DNA of 36,739 nt from Dehalococcoidia bacterium. GTDB lineage: Bacteria; Chloroflexota; Dehalococcoidia; Dehalococcoidales; W111. The notes beneath the pieces were generated by a model that was given only the letters and a program-made list of their open reading frames with translations, searched no databases and was not told the origin of the DNA. The position numbers were made by a program, and so were the translations under genes. Positions within the stretch are counted from its first letter, which is position 1; the number at the start of each line of letters is the position of its first letter. Location of the stretch: NCBI GenBank assembly GCA_011191985.1, contig DUEU01000076.1, positions 1-36,739 of the forward strand, written 5' to 3'. Shown one piece after another: positions 17,540 to 27,475 of the stretch.

Positions 17540-18676
17540 CTATGTTTCGATGATAACCTCATCACCATCAATGGTAAACCGGGTATCAAGACCCTGGTCC
17601 CGGGTAATATCGGTCATGTACCTGACTACCTCACCGAACCGCCCATCATCCGGGGCCAGCACTTCCGGCTCGCCCTGCTTGTTGACGATGACGGGCAGAA
17701 AAGACACCTTGCTTATCTCCTTGTCGGCAATGGTGCATTTGGCCAGCATGGTCTTCCTGGAATCGGGAGGGAAGGGAAAGGAAGGATAGTCAGGATAGGG
17801 CGGGTTCCAGTCGGGATTAAGACTCCTACGTACTTCTCTCACGCTGGGCATCTCCGCCCATTCTCTGGTCATAAAGTGAACCTCTATGGCGAAATTGCCC
17901 AGGCCGTAAAAGATGACCTTGCCGCCGTAGACCTCTATCCCCTTCAGTATATGGGCATGGTGCTGTAGTATCAGGTCAGCGCCGGCGTCAATGGCGGCAT
18001 GGGCCATGTCTATCTGGTATTCGGCGATTAAGGCCGGGGTCATGTGGACGCCGCTGTGCATTGATACCACTACCAGATCAGCCTGTGCCTTTGCCTTCCT
18101 GACATCCGCCATCATGGCCAGAAGGTCATCCCGGTAGGGAAAGGTGTGTGCCCGGGCCGGCGTGCCCGGCTGAGTAGGCTCAAGCGGCTCATACAGTGTC
18201 CAGGCCCTGACTGGAGCACAACCCGGTCTATCAACGTCAGCAAAGTGCTCAGCCCTGGCGAGTGAATTGTAACCCAGAAAGGCTATTTTAGTGTCCTGGC
18301 ACTCTACAACTGCCGGCCTTCTCGCTTCCTCGACATTGCTACCGACACCGATTACCGGCAGCCCCTGCTTCTTCAGGTTATCGATGGTATCAAAAAAGGC
18401 GTCCGGTCCGGTTTCCATGCAGTGATTACTGGCAAAGGAGACCATATTGAACCCGGCCTCCTTGATGGCCGCGGCTATCTTCGGGTCACGGGCATTTTCT
18501 TTGCCCAGAGGCCCGACCCCCCTATCCGAGAGATTAATCTCAAGCTGACAGAACGCTATGTCACCCTGCCTCAAGACACCGCTGACGTGGCGAAATATTG
18601 AGCCGGGGTCGGCTCTATCCGGGCCTATGTCGCCAACGGCGTAGATTGTGATATCCCTCTCTTTATTGTTTACCAT
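17540..18676 (-). CDS. CapA family protein (PGA_cap metallophosphoesterase-like)
   Basis: ITIYAVGDIGPDRADPGSIF...FNMVSFASNHCMETGPDAFFDTIDNLKKQGLPVIGVG...DLVVVSMHSGVHM...LILQHHAHILKGIEVYGGKVIFYGLGNFA. ATG 18676 preceded by AAGGAGA. Confidence 0.85.
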   Translation of the reverse strand: MVNNKERDITIYAVGDIGPDRADPGSIFRHVSGVLRQGDIAFCQLEINLSDRGVGPLGKENARDPKIAAAIKEAGFNMVSFASNHCMETGPDAFFDTIDNLKKQGLPVIGVGSNVEEARRPAVVECQDTKIAFLGYNSLARAEHFADVDRPGCAPVRAWTLYEPLEPTQPGTPARAHTFPYRDDLLAMMADVRKAKAQADLVVVSMHSGVHMTPALIAEYQIDMAHAAIDAGADLILQHHAHILKGIEVYGGKVIFYGLGNFAIEVHFMTREWAEMPSVREVRRSLNPDWNPPYPDYPSFPFPPDSRKTMLAKCTIADKEISKVSFLPVIVNKQGEPEVLAPDDGRFGEVVRYMTDITRDQGLDTRFTIDGDEVIIET

Positions 18677-18756
18677 CAGTTTCTCCTTGTCCGACTTTAA
18701 TAATCTATCCGGCCATATTAAAAATGTCAATCTAGAACGGGTCTTTAACCCTGTTA

Positions 18757-20064
18757 TCAGCTGTCGGTGGAACCCCACACCCCGTCACCCCACATCTCGG
18801 TGACTGTCACCGGCAGCAACTGGTTGGTCAGGTCTTCATCGCTCCTGGTATACACCTTGATATAGTTTTCAGTCAGCCCGGACCAGACACCATCAGCGGC
18901 CCGCTTCTCCCACAAGACCGACATCTTCCGGGACAGGAACCGCCAGCGGAAGCTCAGCGCGCCTGCTGCCGCCAAGGCCAGCATCCGTTCACTCCGCGCC
19001 CGCTTAACGCTGGCCGCCACCGGCTGCGGCAACCGGGCGGCCCCGGTGCCTGAACGCGGTGAGTAGGGAAACACGTGAATCCGGGCAAAGTCCAGGCGGC
19101 GGCAGAGCTCATAGCTCTGCTCAAACTCCGCCGCGGTCTCACCGGGAAAGCCGGTAATTATGTCAGTGGTGATAGCTGCCTCCGGCACCATTTCCCGGAG
19201 CAACGACACCGCCCGCTGATACTCGCCGGTGGTATAGACTCGTTTCATTCTCCGCAACACGCTGTCACTGCCGCTCTGGAGGGAGAGATGAAAGTGACGG
19301 CACAGCCGCCGGTCACGCCACAGTGCAACAAGCACGGGGGAGATTTCCGGGGGCTGGAGAGAGGAAAGCCGCAGCCGGTTGACCCCGGTCTCCGACAGAA
19401 TACGTTGCAGCAGCTCGGCGAGGCCGACACCATCATACCGGTATGAGCCGACCTTGGTCCCGGTCAAAACCACGTCCTGGTAGCCAAGGCTGACCCGGTG
19501 TTTGACCTCGACAATAATCTGGTCGGCAGGCAGACTGCTTTCCCCACCCCGCACCAGGGGCACAATACAGTAAGCGCAAGAACTATTGCAGCCATCCTGA
19601 ACCTTGACAAAGGCACGAGTCCGGGGGCCAATGTAATCACCGGAACAAGCGTCAGAAGTGGCCGGCCCGCCCGGCCCAGCGGTCTTCTCCACCAGCTTAA
19701 CCAGGTGCGGCTTGTGTTTGTTGCCGGCGATAAGGTCAACGCCAGCGATACGGGCTATCTCCTGATGCGCCCGCTCGGCATAACAGCCGGTAGCAATAAT
19801 CAAAGCGCCGGGGTTCTGGCGACGGACCAGCCTAAGCCGCTGCCGGCACTTGCGATCGGCAATATGGGTAACCGTGCAGGTGTTGAGGATATAGACGTCC
19901 GCCTCACCAGTCACGGTTACTGGCTGGTAACCGGCATCAGCAAACTGTTTCGCCATAAGCTCGGTCTCAGCCTGGTTCAGCTTGCAGCCGACTGTATCCA
20001 GGGCAACGGTTCTTCTTTCCCGTCCTGTTGCCATATCGTGAACCCCGATGCAGAAGGTGGACAC
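18757..20064 (-). CDS. mtaB: MiaB-like radical SAM methylthiotransferase (MtaB type)
   Basis: VALDTVGCKLNQAETELMAKQF, ILNTCTVTHIADRKCRQRLR, VKVQDGCNSSCAYCIVPLVRG (CxxxCxxC), IITGFPGETAAEFEQSYEL. ATG 20034 is an alternative start. Confidence 0.88.
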   Translation of the reverse strand: MSTFCIGVHDMATGRERRTVALDTVGCKLNQAETELMAKQFADAGYQPVTVTGEADVYILNTCTVTHIADRKCRQRLRLVRRQNPGALIIATGCYAERAHQEIARIAGVDLIAGNKHKPHLVKLVEKTAGPGGPATSDACSGDYIGPRTRAFVKVQDGCNSSCAYCIVPLVRGGESSLPADQIIVEVKHRVSLGYQDVVLTGTKVGSYRYDGVGLAELLQRILSETGVNRLRLSSLQPPEISPVLVALWRDRRLCRHFHLSLQSGSDSVLRRMKRVYTTGEYQRAVSLLREMVPEAAITTDIITGFPGETAAEFEQSYELCRRLDFARIHVFPYSPRSGTGAARLPQPVAASVKRARSERMLALAAAGALSFRWRFLSRKMSVLWEKRAADGVWSGLTENYIKVYTRSDEDLTNQLLPVTVTEMWGDGVWGSTDS

Positions 20065-20213
20065 TTAAATCGCAAGTGACCGTTGTGATTATAGTTTTCA
20101 CCGTGGCAACCAGTCAAATCGCAGACCAGGCGGCCAAAAGTCAGCCACCTTGCTAACAAGCCTAAATTGTGGCAAAATATATAATTAAACAGGCACTCAA
20201 ATATGGCAAAGCA

Positions 20214-21467
20214 ATGACCGATAACACTAACCGGGTTGTGATTACCGGGATGGGTATTGTGTGCCCACTTGGCCTGGACGCGGCTACTACCTGGGAAGGC
20301 CTGGTCGCCGGCCGGTCCGGCATTGACTATATCACTCTATTCGACACAACTGGCTTCGAAACCAGATTCGCCGGTGAGGCCAAAGGGTTCAACGCCACCG
20401 ACCACATCAGCCGCAAGGATGCCCGCCGTATGGACCGCTTTGCCCAGATGGCAATAGCGGCGGCGACCCAAGCAGTGGCCCAGGCCGGGATAAAGATCGA
20501 TAACAATAGCCAAGATAATATCGGCGTCTTAATCGGCAGCGGCATCGGCGGATTGACAACATTATTCGAACAGAGCGAGGTGATCATAGAAAAGGGGCCA
20601 GACAGAGTAACCCCTTTCCTGGTGCCGATGATGATGAGCAATGCCGCCTCCGCCCAGATATCAATGTTGCTGGGAGCTAAGGGGCCCAACTTCTGTACCT
20701 CTTCAGCCTGCTCCAGTGGCGCCGACGCCATCGGTACCGCCTATGAAATAATCAAGCACGGTAATGCCCGGGTAATGATAAGCGGCGGCAGTGAGGCCAT
20801 AATAAACCCGGTAGGTATTGCCGGTTTCAATGCCTGTAAAGCCATCTCCACCAGGAACAGTGCGCCGCAGGAGGCCTCCCGACCCTTCGATGCTGAACGT
20901 GATGGCTTTGTTATCGGCGAAGGGGCCGGCATCCTGGTTATGGAAGACCTTAGCTTCGCTCAAAGTCGCGGGGCTGATATTCTCGCCGAAATAGTCAGCT
21001 ATGGCGCCACCGGCGACGCCTTTCACATAACCCAGCCCACGGAGGACGGCGACGGCGCGGTCAGAGCCATGCAGCTGGCACTGGACAAAGCTGGTCTCGA
21101 CCCGGCAGAAATCGACTACATAAACGCGCACGGCACCGCCACCCAGATAAACGATAAGGTGGAGACCCTAGCGATAAAGACAGTGTTCGGTGACTATGCC
21201 CGTAAAATCCCGATAAGCTCGACTAAGTCAATGACGGGGCATCTCCTCGGCGGTGCCGGTGCCCTCGAAGCCGCCATAACCATCCTGGTTATCCAGCATG
21301 GGATAATACCACCGACCACTAACCTTACCCATCCTGACCCTGATTGCGACCTGGACTATGTCCCCAACGTCGCCCGTACTGCCAACGTCACCGCCGCCCT
21401 CTCCAACTCTTTTGGCTTCGGCGGCCATAACTCGGTTCTGGCATTTCGCAAGTATTCTGAGGGGTAA
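20214..21467 (+). CDS. fabF: 3-oxoacyl-ACP synthase II
   Basis: RVVITGMGIVCPLGLDAATTWEGLVAGRSGI, PNFCTSSACSSGADAIG, INAHGTATQINDKVE, STKSMTGHLLGGAGALEA. ORF-track start is GTG 20169. Confidence 0.94.
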   Translation: MTDNTNRVVITGMGIVCPLGLDAATTWEGLVAGRSGIDYITLFDTTGFETRFAGEAKGFNATDHISRKDARRMDRFAQMAIAAATQAVAQAGIKIDNNSQDNIGVLIGSGIGGLTTLFEQSEVIIEKGPDRVTPFLVPMMMSNAASAQISMLLGAKGPNFCTSSACSSGADAIGTAYEIIKHGNARVMISGGSEAIINPVGIAGFNACKAISTRNSAPQEASRPFDAERDGFVIGEGAGILVMEDLSFAQSRGADILAEIVSYGATGDAFHITQPTEDGDGAVRAMQLALDKAGLDPAEIDYINAHGTATQINDKVETLAIKTVFGDYARKIPISSTKSMTGHLLGGAGALEAAITILVIQHGIIPPTTNLTHPDPDCDLDYVPNVARTANVTAALSNSFGFGGHNSVLAFRKYSEG

Positions 21468-21469
21468 GT

Positions 21470-23164
21470 TTGAATCACAGTCGCTGGAATGTGCTGCCAC
21501 CGGCTCCATTCAAGTACCTGGCCGGCGCGGCCAACTTTTCCCCACTGATAGCCCAACTGCTGTACAACCGTGGTCTCAACGAACCGTTACAGCTATCATC
21601 ATTCCTTAGCGCCGACGAGCGCCTTTCCGGAGACCCCTGGCTGCTGCCCGACATGCACCAGGCGATCGCCAGAGTGTACCAGGCCTTGCTTTCTGGAGAG
21701 AGCATCGCCGTCTACGGGGACTTCGACGTCGACGGCATCACCGGCACGGCCCTGCTCGTCCAGGGGCTATCAGCCCTCGGCGGCAAGGTCATTCCCTATA
21801 TACCGCACCGGCTGACCGAAGGCTACGGGCTGAAGACAGCCGCCCTAGAGAAACTCCACCAGCAGGGCATCGGCCTGGTTATCAGCGTCGACTGCGGGAT
21901 TACGGCCCTCCCTGAGGTCAAACGGGCAAGACGGCGGGGAATGGATATCGTCATCACCGACCACCACACCCCCCTGGAAACAATACCGCCGGCAGTGGCT
22001 ATCGTTGACCCCAAGCGAGGCGACTCGGCCTACCCATTCTCACAGTTAACCGGCGCCGGCGTTGCCCTTAAGCTGTTACAGGCCCTTTACCAGAGCATCG
22101 GCAGAGAGGCACCTCTGGAGACAATCCTTGACCTGGTAGCCCTGGGCACCGTAGCCGACGTGGCCCCGCTGCTGGGGGAGAACCGGTACCTAGTAAAGCA
22201 AGGGCTGCGGCTGATAAATAACGCCCCCCGCCTGGGCCTCAGAGAAATAATCGCCAGCGCCGGACTGGAAACGGGCAACCTCGATGCTGAGACCATTTCT
22301 TGGATTATCGCCCCACGCCTGAATGCGGCCGGCCGGCTGGCCCATGCCATGACCAGTTACCGCCTGCTGATGACCGATTCACCCCGGGAGGCACAGGCAA
22401 TGGCCCGGTGGCTGGAACAGAAAAATTCGGAGCGGCAAAGGCTAACCGAGAAAGCAATGGCCCGGGCCAGAGAGCAGGTCCTGGCCCGGGAAATCTCGCC
22501 CCTGCTGTTCGCCGGTGACCGGGAAATCCAGGTGGGTATCGCCGGGCTGGTCGCCGGCCGGTTGTCGGAGGAATTCTACCGCCCGACGGTAGTTATCAAG
22601 GTCGGGGAAAAGATTAGCAGCGGCAGCTGCCGCAGCATACCCGAATTCAACATCATCCTCGCTCTGAACCAGTGCCACCGCCTGTTTTATCACTTTGGCG
22701 GGCATTCCCAGGCCGCCGGATTCACGCTACCCACCCGAAACCTGCCCCGTCTGAAGGAGCACCTCTCTGAACTGGCCGCCGCCCAGCTGGAAGGCATCGC
22801 CCTCCGCCCTCAACTAGACATCGAAGCCGAAATCAGCCTGGCGGAACTGGCCGGGGACACCTACCAATCCATTCAGCAGCTGGCGCCTTTCGGCGCGGGC
22901 AACCCGGTACCGGCCTTCCTCAGCCGCAACGTAGAGATGCTGGACTGCCGCACCATGGGCAACAACAGCCACCACCTGCGATTAAAACTGAGACAGGGCG
23001 GTACAATGTGGGACGCGGTAGGTTTCAGGATGGGTGAAAATATCGGCGAGGTATCCTCTCGCCTTGACGTTGTCTATAACCTGGAGCTGGACCGATGGCG
23101 GGGCGCAGAAAATCTCAGGCTCAATATCCTGGACTTTGCCCCGGCCGCTACCAGCCCGACTTAA
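21470..23164 (+). CDS. recJ: Single-stranded-DNA-specific exonuclease
   Basis: IAVYGDFDVDGITGTALLVQGL, VISVDCGIT, VITDHHTPLETIPPAVAIVDPKRGDSAYPF, FYHFGGHSQAAGFTLP: DHH/DHHA1 motifs. Confidence 0.95.
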   Translation: MNHSRWNVLPPAPFKYLAGAANFSPLIAQLLYNRGLNEPLQLSSFLSADERLSGDPWLLPDMHQAIARVYQALLSGESIAVYGDFDVDGITGTALLVQGLSALGGKVIPYIPHRLTEGYGLKTAALEKLHQQGIGLVISVDCGITALPEVKRARRRGMDIVITDHHTPLETIPPAVAIVDPKRGDSAYPFSQLTGAGVALKLLQALYQSIGREAPLETILDLVALGTVADVAPLLGENRYLVKQGLRLINNAPRLGLREIIASAGLETGNLDAETISWIIAPRLNAAGRLAHAMTSYRLLMTDSPREAQAMARWLEQKNSERQRLTEKAMARAREQVLAREISPLLFAGDREIQVGIAGLVAGRLSEEFYRPTVVIKVGEKISSGSCRSIPEFNIILALNQCHRLFYHFGGHSQAAGFTLPTRNLPRLKEHLSELAAAQLEGIALRPQLDIEAEISLAELAGDTYQSIQQLAPFGAGNPVPAFLSRNVEMLDCRTMGNNSHHLRLKLRQGGTMWDAVGFRMGENIGEVSSRLDVVYNLELDRWRGAENLRLNILDFAPAATSPT

Positions 23165-23771
23165 TATGTCCGGCAACAATGTCTATTGCCTCAAAGAAGT
23201 AGACTGAAGGTAGCACCAGGCTGGTTCTGATTCTGGCGTATTCATGCTTCGGCTCCGGGAAAATCCAGATACTACCCTTCAGTTCTTCCGGCTCGGCCTG
23301 TAGCAGGTAATCTTTGAGCCGGTAGTCCATATTAAGCTCACGGGACAGGTAATCATCTCCCCGCCACTCGATATCGACCACCCGACCGCCCAAGATAGAG
23401 CTTCTCTTTTTCACCATCCGTGTCCGCTTCTTCTTCTCTTTACCCAGCCCACCGGGACTCTTTACCAGATAATTCAAAAAATACTGGACCCCGTACTGGC
23501 TGGTCAGACTGGCAATGTTGATAAAAGCCACGTTTTTCCCTTCCAGCCTGATGACTCCTTCCGACCGTTGCCCCGAAGCACGGCCTACGCCTACCTTTTC
23601 CTCAGCAGCGCCCTTCTCCAGGAGAAACGCTTTTACCCCCAGTTGCAAAAGGTGATTAAGGAACTCCTCCGGCTTGCGAGGCGCCTCTTTCCGCCTCTTC
23701 CTCAATGCCAGCGGTATTAGAATGGCCATCAGAATGGCACCAATACTGCCGGCAATGCTCCCCCATTCCAC
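23148..23771 (-). CDS. Hypothetical protein with N-terminal membrane anchor
   Basis: 207 aa; MEWGSIAGSIGAILMAILIPLALRKRRKE anchor and basic flank. Gap of a few nt from lgt; 3' end overlaps recJ by 17 bp. Confidence 0.65.
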   Translation of the reverse strand: MEWGSIAGSIGAILMAILIPLALRKRRKEAPRKPEEFLNHLLQLGVKAFLLEKGAAEEKVGVGRASGQRSEGVIRLEGKNVAFINIASLTSQYGVQYFLNYLVKSPGGLGKEKKKRTRMVKKRSSILGGRVVDIEWRGDDYLSRELNMDYRLKDYLLQAEPEELKGSIWIFPEPKHEYARIRTSLVLPSVYFFEAIDIVAGHIKSGW

Positions 23772-23774
23772 CGG

Positions 23775-24596
23775 CTAGCTGACCTCGGCCGGTGATTCTT
23801 CCCTTGCCTTAACCCACCGCACCCGCATAACCATTATGGGAATAGTGATAGCCAGCACGATTAAACCGATGACCTGCGCTTGGTGCAGGGGAGTAAAGAG
23901 AAAGGGCATACCATCACGAATAAAGCCAATGCCAAAACGCCACAGTGAGTACAGGCTGAGATAGACCAGAAACAGCGAGCCGTCGGGCTTGAGCCGTCCT
24001 CGCAGAGCGACTAGTAGGGCGAATACAAGCAAGTTGTAGATAATCTCGTAAGGCTGCGTGGGGTGCAGCCCTGTTCCAGGAAGAAGCAAAAAGCTAGCAT
24101 TATAGCCCATGCTATCGGGGTTGGTATATACCACGCCCCACGGTAGAGAAGTTGGTAACCCATAGCAGCAGCCATTCAGGGTGCAGCCTACCCGGCCTAC
24201 CGCCTGGGCCAGTATGATACCCGGCGCCACCATATCGGCGAAATAGCCAAACTGGAACCGGCTCACCCGGCTGTATACCCAAACCGCCAGGGTAGCCCCC
24301 AGAATCGCCCCGTAGATAGTCAGGCCGGAAAAACCGACTATCTGCCCCGGGTTCTGGCTGTAGATACCCCACTTGTCAATAACGTGGAGCAACCGGGACA
24401 ATATCACCCCGGAGGGGATAGCCACCAGTGCCGCCGTAAAGACAGTATCGTAGGAAATACTGGCCCCCCGCCTCACCTCCCGCAGGACCCACAGCACTAC
24501 GGTCAGGACCGCCAGGGCAATCATAATACCGTACCACCGGACTTCAATCGGGCCGATGGTAAAGGCTACCGGGCTTATGCCAATATTTATCAACAC
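23775..24596 (-). CDS. lgt: Prolipoprotein diacylglyceryl transferase
   Basis: IEVRWYGIMIALAV...LTIYGAILGATLAVWVYSR...AQAVGRVGCTLNGCCYGLPTSLPWGVVY...LHPTQPYEIIYNLL. Confidence 0.94.
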   Translation of the reverse strand: MLINIGISPVAFTIGPIEVRWYGIMIALAVLTVVLWVLREVRRGASISYDTVFTAALVAIPSGVILSRLLHVIDKWGIYSQNPGQIVGFSGLTIYGAILGATLAVWVYSRVSRFQFGYFADMVAPGIILAQAVGRVGCTLNGCCYGLPTSLPWGVVYTNPDSMGYNASFLLLPGTGLHPTQPYEIIYNLLVFALLVALRGRLKPDGSLFLVYLSLYSLWRFGIGFIRDGMPFLFTPLHQAQVIGLIVLAITIPIMVMRVRWVKAREESPAEVS

Positions 24597-24608
24597 CCCT
24601 CCATAAGC

Positions 24609-25490
24609 CTAGGCTTCGGCACACAGTGCCGCGACAAAGGTCTCGGCATTGAATGGGGCCATATCTTCCAGCTTTTCCCCGGTACCGACAAACCGGACCG
24701 GTATTTTCAGCTCGTCGCAGATGGCCAGCACGATGCCCCCCCTGGCCGTGCCGTCCAGCTTAGCCAGAAAAATCCCGGTTACCCCGACTGCTTCCGTGAA
24801 ATACCGGGCCTGGGACAGACCATTCTGACCGGTAGTGGCATCGACCACCAGGATTACCTCATGGGGAGCCGCCGGTTCCACCTTGGCCACCACCCGCCTG
24901 ATTTTCTTGAGCTCCTCCATCAGGTTATATTTCGTATGCAGCCGGCCGGCGGTATCGATGATTACTTCGTCAACGCCGCGACTAAGCGCTGCCTGCATGG
25001 CATCATAAACCACTGCCCCGGGGTCGGCCCCGGGCTGATGGGCGACAATCTCCACCCCGACTCGCTGCGCCCACTGCCGCAACTGGTCAACGGCAGCCGC
25101 CCGGAAGGTATCGGCCGCCGCCAGTATCACCCGCTTCCCCACCTGCTTCGACCGGTAAGCAAGCTTGGCGATGGATGTCGTTTTGCCACCGCCATTGACG
25201 CCGACGGTCAGCGTAACTACCGGCGGTGAGGTCACCACAGGCACGCCGGTATCCAAACTCAGGATACTGACCATCTCTGTCTTCAGTATATCACGCACCA
25301 GCGACCCCTGGCTAACCTTCTCCTCCCTGGCCCGCCGCTTCACCTTCTCAATAAGCCTGTCCGTGGTCTCGATACCAACATCGGCGGCAATGAGCAGTTC
25401 CTCCAACTCCAGCCACAACGCCTCGTCCACCGCCGCACGGTCAAACAGCCGCATGGCCCTGCCGAACCAAGTATCACGGCTGCGCTGCAA
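24609..25490 (-). CDS. ftsY: Signal recognition particle receptor FtsY (SRP GTPase)
   Basis: [99 protein letters not shown]. True start may be upstream (no AUG needed). Confidence 0.93.
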   Translation of the reverse strand: MQRSRDTWFGRAMRLFDRAAVDEALWLELEELLIAADVGIETTDRLIEKVKRRAREEKVSQGSLVRDILKTEMVSILSLDTGVPVVTSPPVVTLTVGVNGGGKTTSIAKLAYRSKQVGKRVILAAADTFRAAAVDQLRQWAQRVGVEIVAHQPGADPGAVVYDAMQAALSRGVDEVIIDTAGRLHTKYNLMEELKKIRRVVAKVEPAAPHEVILVVDATTGQNGLSQARYFTEAVGVTGIFLAKLDGTARGGIVLAICDELKIPVRFVGTGEKLEDMAPFNAETFVAALCAEA

Positions 25491-25654
25491 AGCCTCTTTA
25501 ATACCTATCTACCTCACCCCCTGTGTAATCCAGCCATTATTATAATACCACTCCTGACTGAGTGGGAAATACAACCAGTAGGAAGTAAGCTACAGCAGGC
25601 CGGTTGCTCTTAGACTCTGCCCATAATAACAAGAAGGGCCCTGGCAACAGCCAG

Positions 25655-26629
25655 TCATCTACCCAACCGGCTTTTCACCCACTGGTAGGTCTGTCTCAGG
25701 CCATCGTCGAGGCTTACCTCAGGCTGCCAGCCCAGCACCTGCCGGGCCTTGGTCATATCGGCGGTACGGGATACCGGACCAGTAGGTTGGGACAGGTCGT
25801 AAGTCAACCTGATATCTTTGCCGGAGAGGGCAACCAGCTTCTCGGCGATGGTGCCAATGCCGGTCGGCCGACCGGAACCGATATTGACAATCAGCGGGGG
25901 GCTGGATGCCTTTTCTTCGACCCGAAGCAGGGCATCGGCGCAATCCGTAATATACAGGAAGTCACGGGACTGGGTACCATCACCCCGCACCTTGAGTTCG
26001 GGCTGAGTGCTGAGAACTACCTTCCGCGTCAGGTCGCCGATTGCATGGGCCCGAACTTCTTCAAGGGGCTCATTCTCACCATATGCATTGAAGATGCGGG
26101 CGATACCAATCCCAATATTCTTTGTCCAGCCAAGCTGGAGTTCCCCGAGGAGCTTGGACCAGCCATAGCCTCCGTCTGGGTTTGTCGCGTTAAAATCGTC
26201 TTCACGGAATACAGCACCGTGAGAATACTGCCTGTCCATGGGATAGACGGCACAGCTGGAAGCGTAGACTAACTTCTTTACTCCTTCTTCCAGGCAGATT
26301 CGGAAGAGATTGGCATCTATGGCTAGGTTTCGCTGCAGGGTAGTCAGCTCGGCTGTTTCTGTGCCGTGAAGGTACTTCAGGCTGCCCACCACTGCCGCCA
26401 AGTGAAAGACCACTTCCACACCGCTGAGGGCGGTACGCGCCTGGCGGTAGTCCGTCAGGTCCGCCTTCCTGACCTCCACATCAGCATCCCTGATGCCCAG
26501 ACCGGTAAGATTTTCCATACCCAGATGGGCAAAATCGGTGGCCACGGCGACCGGTCGCCCCTGCTCTACCAGCTTTTTAACCACGTGGCTGCCGATGAAG
26601 CCGGTGCCGCCGGTGACGGCTACACTCAT
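25655..26629 (-). CDS. NAD-dependent epimerase/dehydratase (extended SDR)
   Basis: VAVTGGTGFIGSHVVKKLVEQ, VVFHLAAVVG, YASSCAVYPMD, GYGWSKLLGELQ (YxxxK-like), RIFNAYGENE. Confidence 0.9.
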   Translation of the reverse strand: MSVAVTGGTGFIGSHVVKKLVEQGRPVAVATDFAHLGMENLTGLGIRDADVEVRKADLTDYRQARTALSGVEVVFHLAAVVGSLKYLHGTETAELTTLQRNLAIDANLFRICLEEGVKKLVYASSCAVYPMDRQYSHGAVFREDDFNATNPDGGYGWSKLLGELQLGWTKNIGIGIARIFNAYGENEPLEEVRAHAIGDLTRKVVLSTQPELKVRGDGTQSRDFLYITDCADALLRVEEKASSPPLIVNIGSGRPTGIGTIAEKLVALSGKDIRLTYDLSQPTGPVSRTADMTKARQVLGWQPEVSLDDGLRQTYQWVKSRLGR

Positions 26630-27369
26630 GGCAGCTCCTGAATGAGCCGACGGGCGGCAATACGCACCGCCTCATCCGAGGTATGCTTTGCCTGCCAGCC
26701 CAGCTTCTTGATCTCGCTCACGTCAAAATGGACCACGGGGACATCCCCCGGCCAGCCTCGCTGGCCGCCGGTGTACTTAAAGCGAACGTTACTCAGCCCC
26801 ATCTCCTCGACAACAATCTCGGCTACCCTGGTCACCAATGAAAAAGACTCGCAGCCCAGATTGTGCACGCTATAAAGACTTTTGGAGCTACGGAAGGCAC
26901 AGAACATACCATCAATACAGTCCTCGACCAGAAAGTAAGGTTTCTCCTGCTTGCCGTCCCCCAGTATCTCCAACTCGGCGGGATTTTGCCTAAGCTTATG
27001 GATAAAATCGAATATAACTCCGTGCCCCATCCGGCCCCCCACCACGTTGGCGAAGCGGAACATCCAGGCCTGGATGCCGAAAAGATGGCTGTAGGCGCTG
27101 ACTAGCCCCTCGCAGGCCAGCTTGCCGGCACCGTAAAGAGAAATCGGCAGCAGCGGCCCGAAGCTCTCGCTGAGAGCGACGCCAGGGGCATCTCCATAAA
27201 CAGTGGCACTGGAAGCAAACAGGAGTATATTCATGTTCAACTGTCTCATAGCCTCCAGGACGTTATACGTTCCGATGGTGCAGTTCTTCAGGTCAAGGTC
27301 AGTAACCCGGTTCCCGCCCGGTATGTCGGTATTGGCGCCCAGGTGCCAGACTATGTCGTGGCCCGGCAT
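26626..27369 (-). pseudogene. NAD-dependent epimerase lacking its N-terminal Rossmann glycine motif (probable truncation)
   Basis: DIVWHLGANTDIPGGNRVTDLDLKNCTIGTYNVLEAM...LFASSATVYGD...ISLYGAGKLACEGLVSAYSH. The same frame upstream reads TITVYDNLVSGKKKDIQHHIGQDRFRFLEADILDFETLKEAM, but a TAG stop precedes it with no GxxGxxG segment. Confidence 0.7.
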
Positions 27370-27475
27370 GGCCTCCTTCAGGGTCTCAAAATCAAGAATG
27401 TCGGCTTCTAAAAAGCGGAACCTGTCCTGCCCAATGTGGTGCTGTATATCTTTCTTCTTCCCGGAAACAAGGTTG

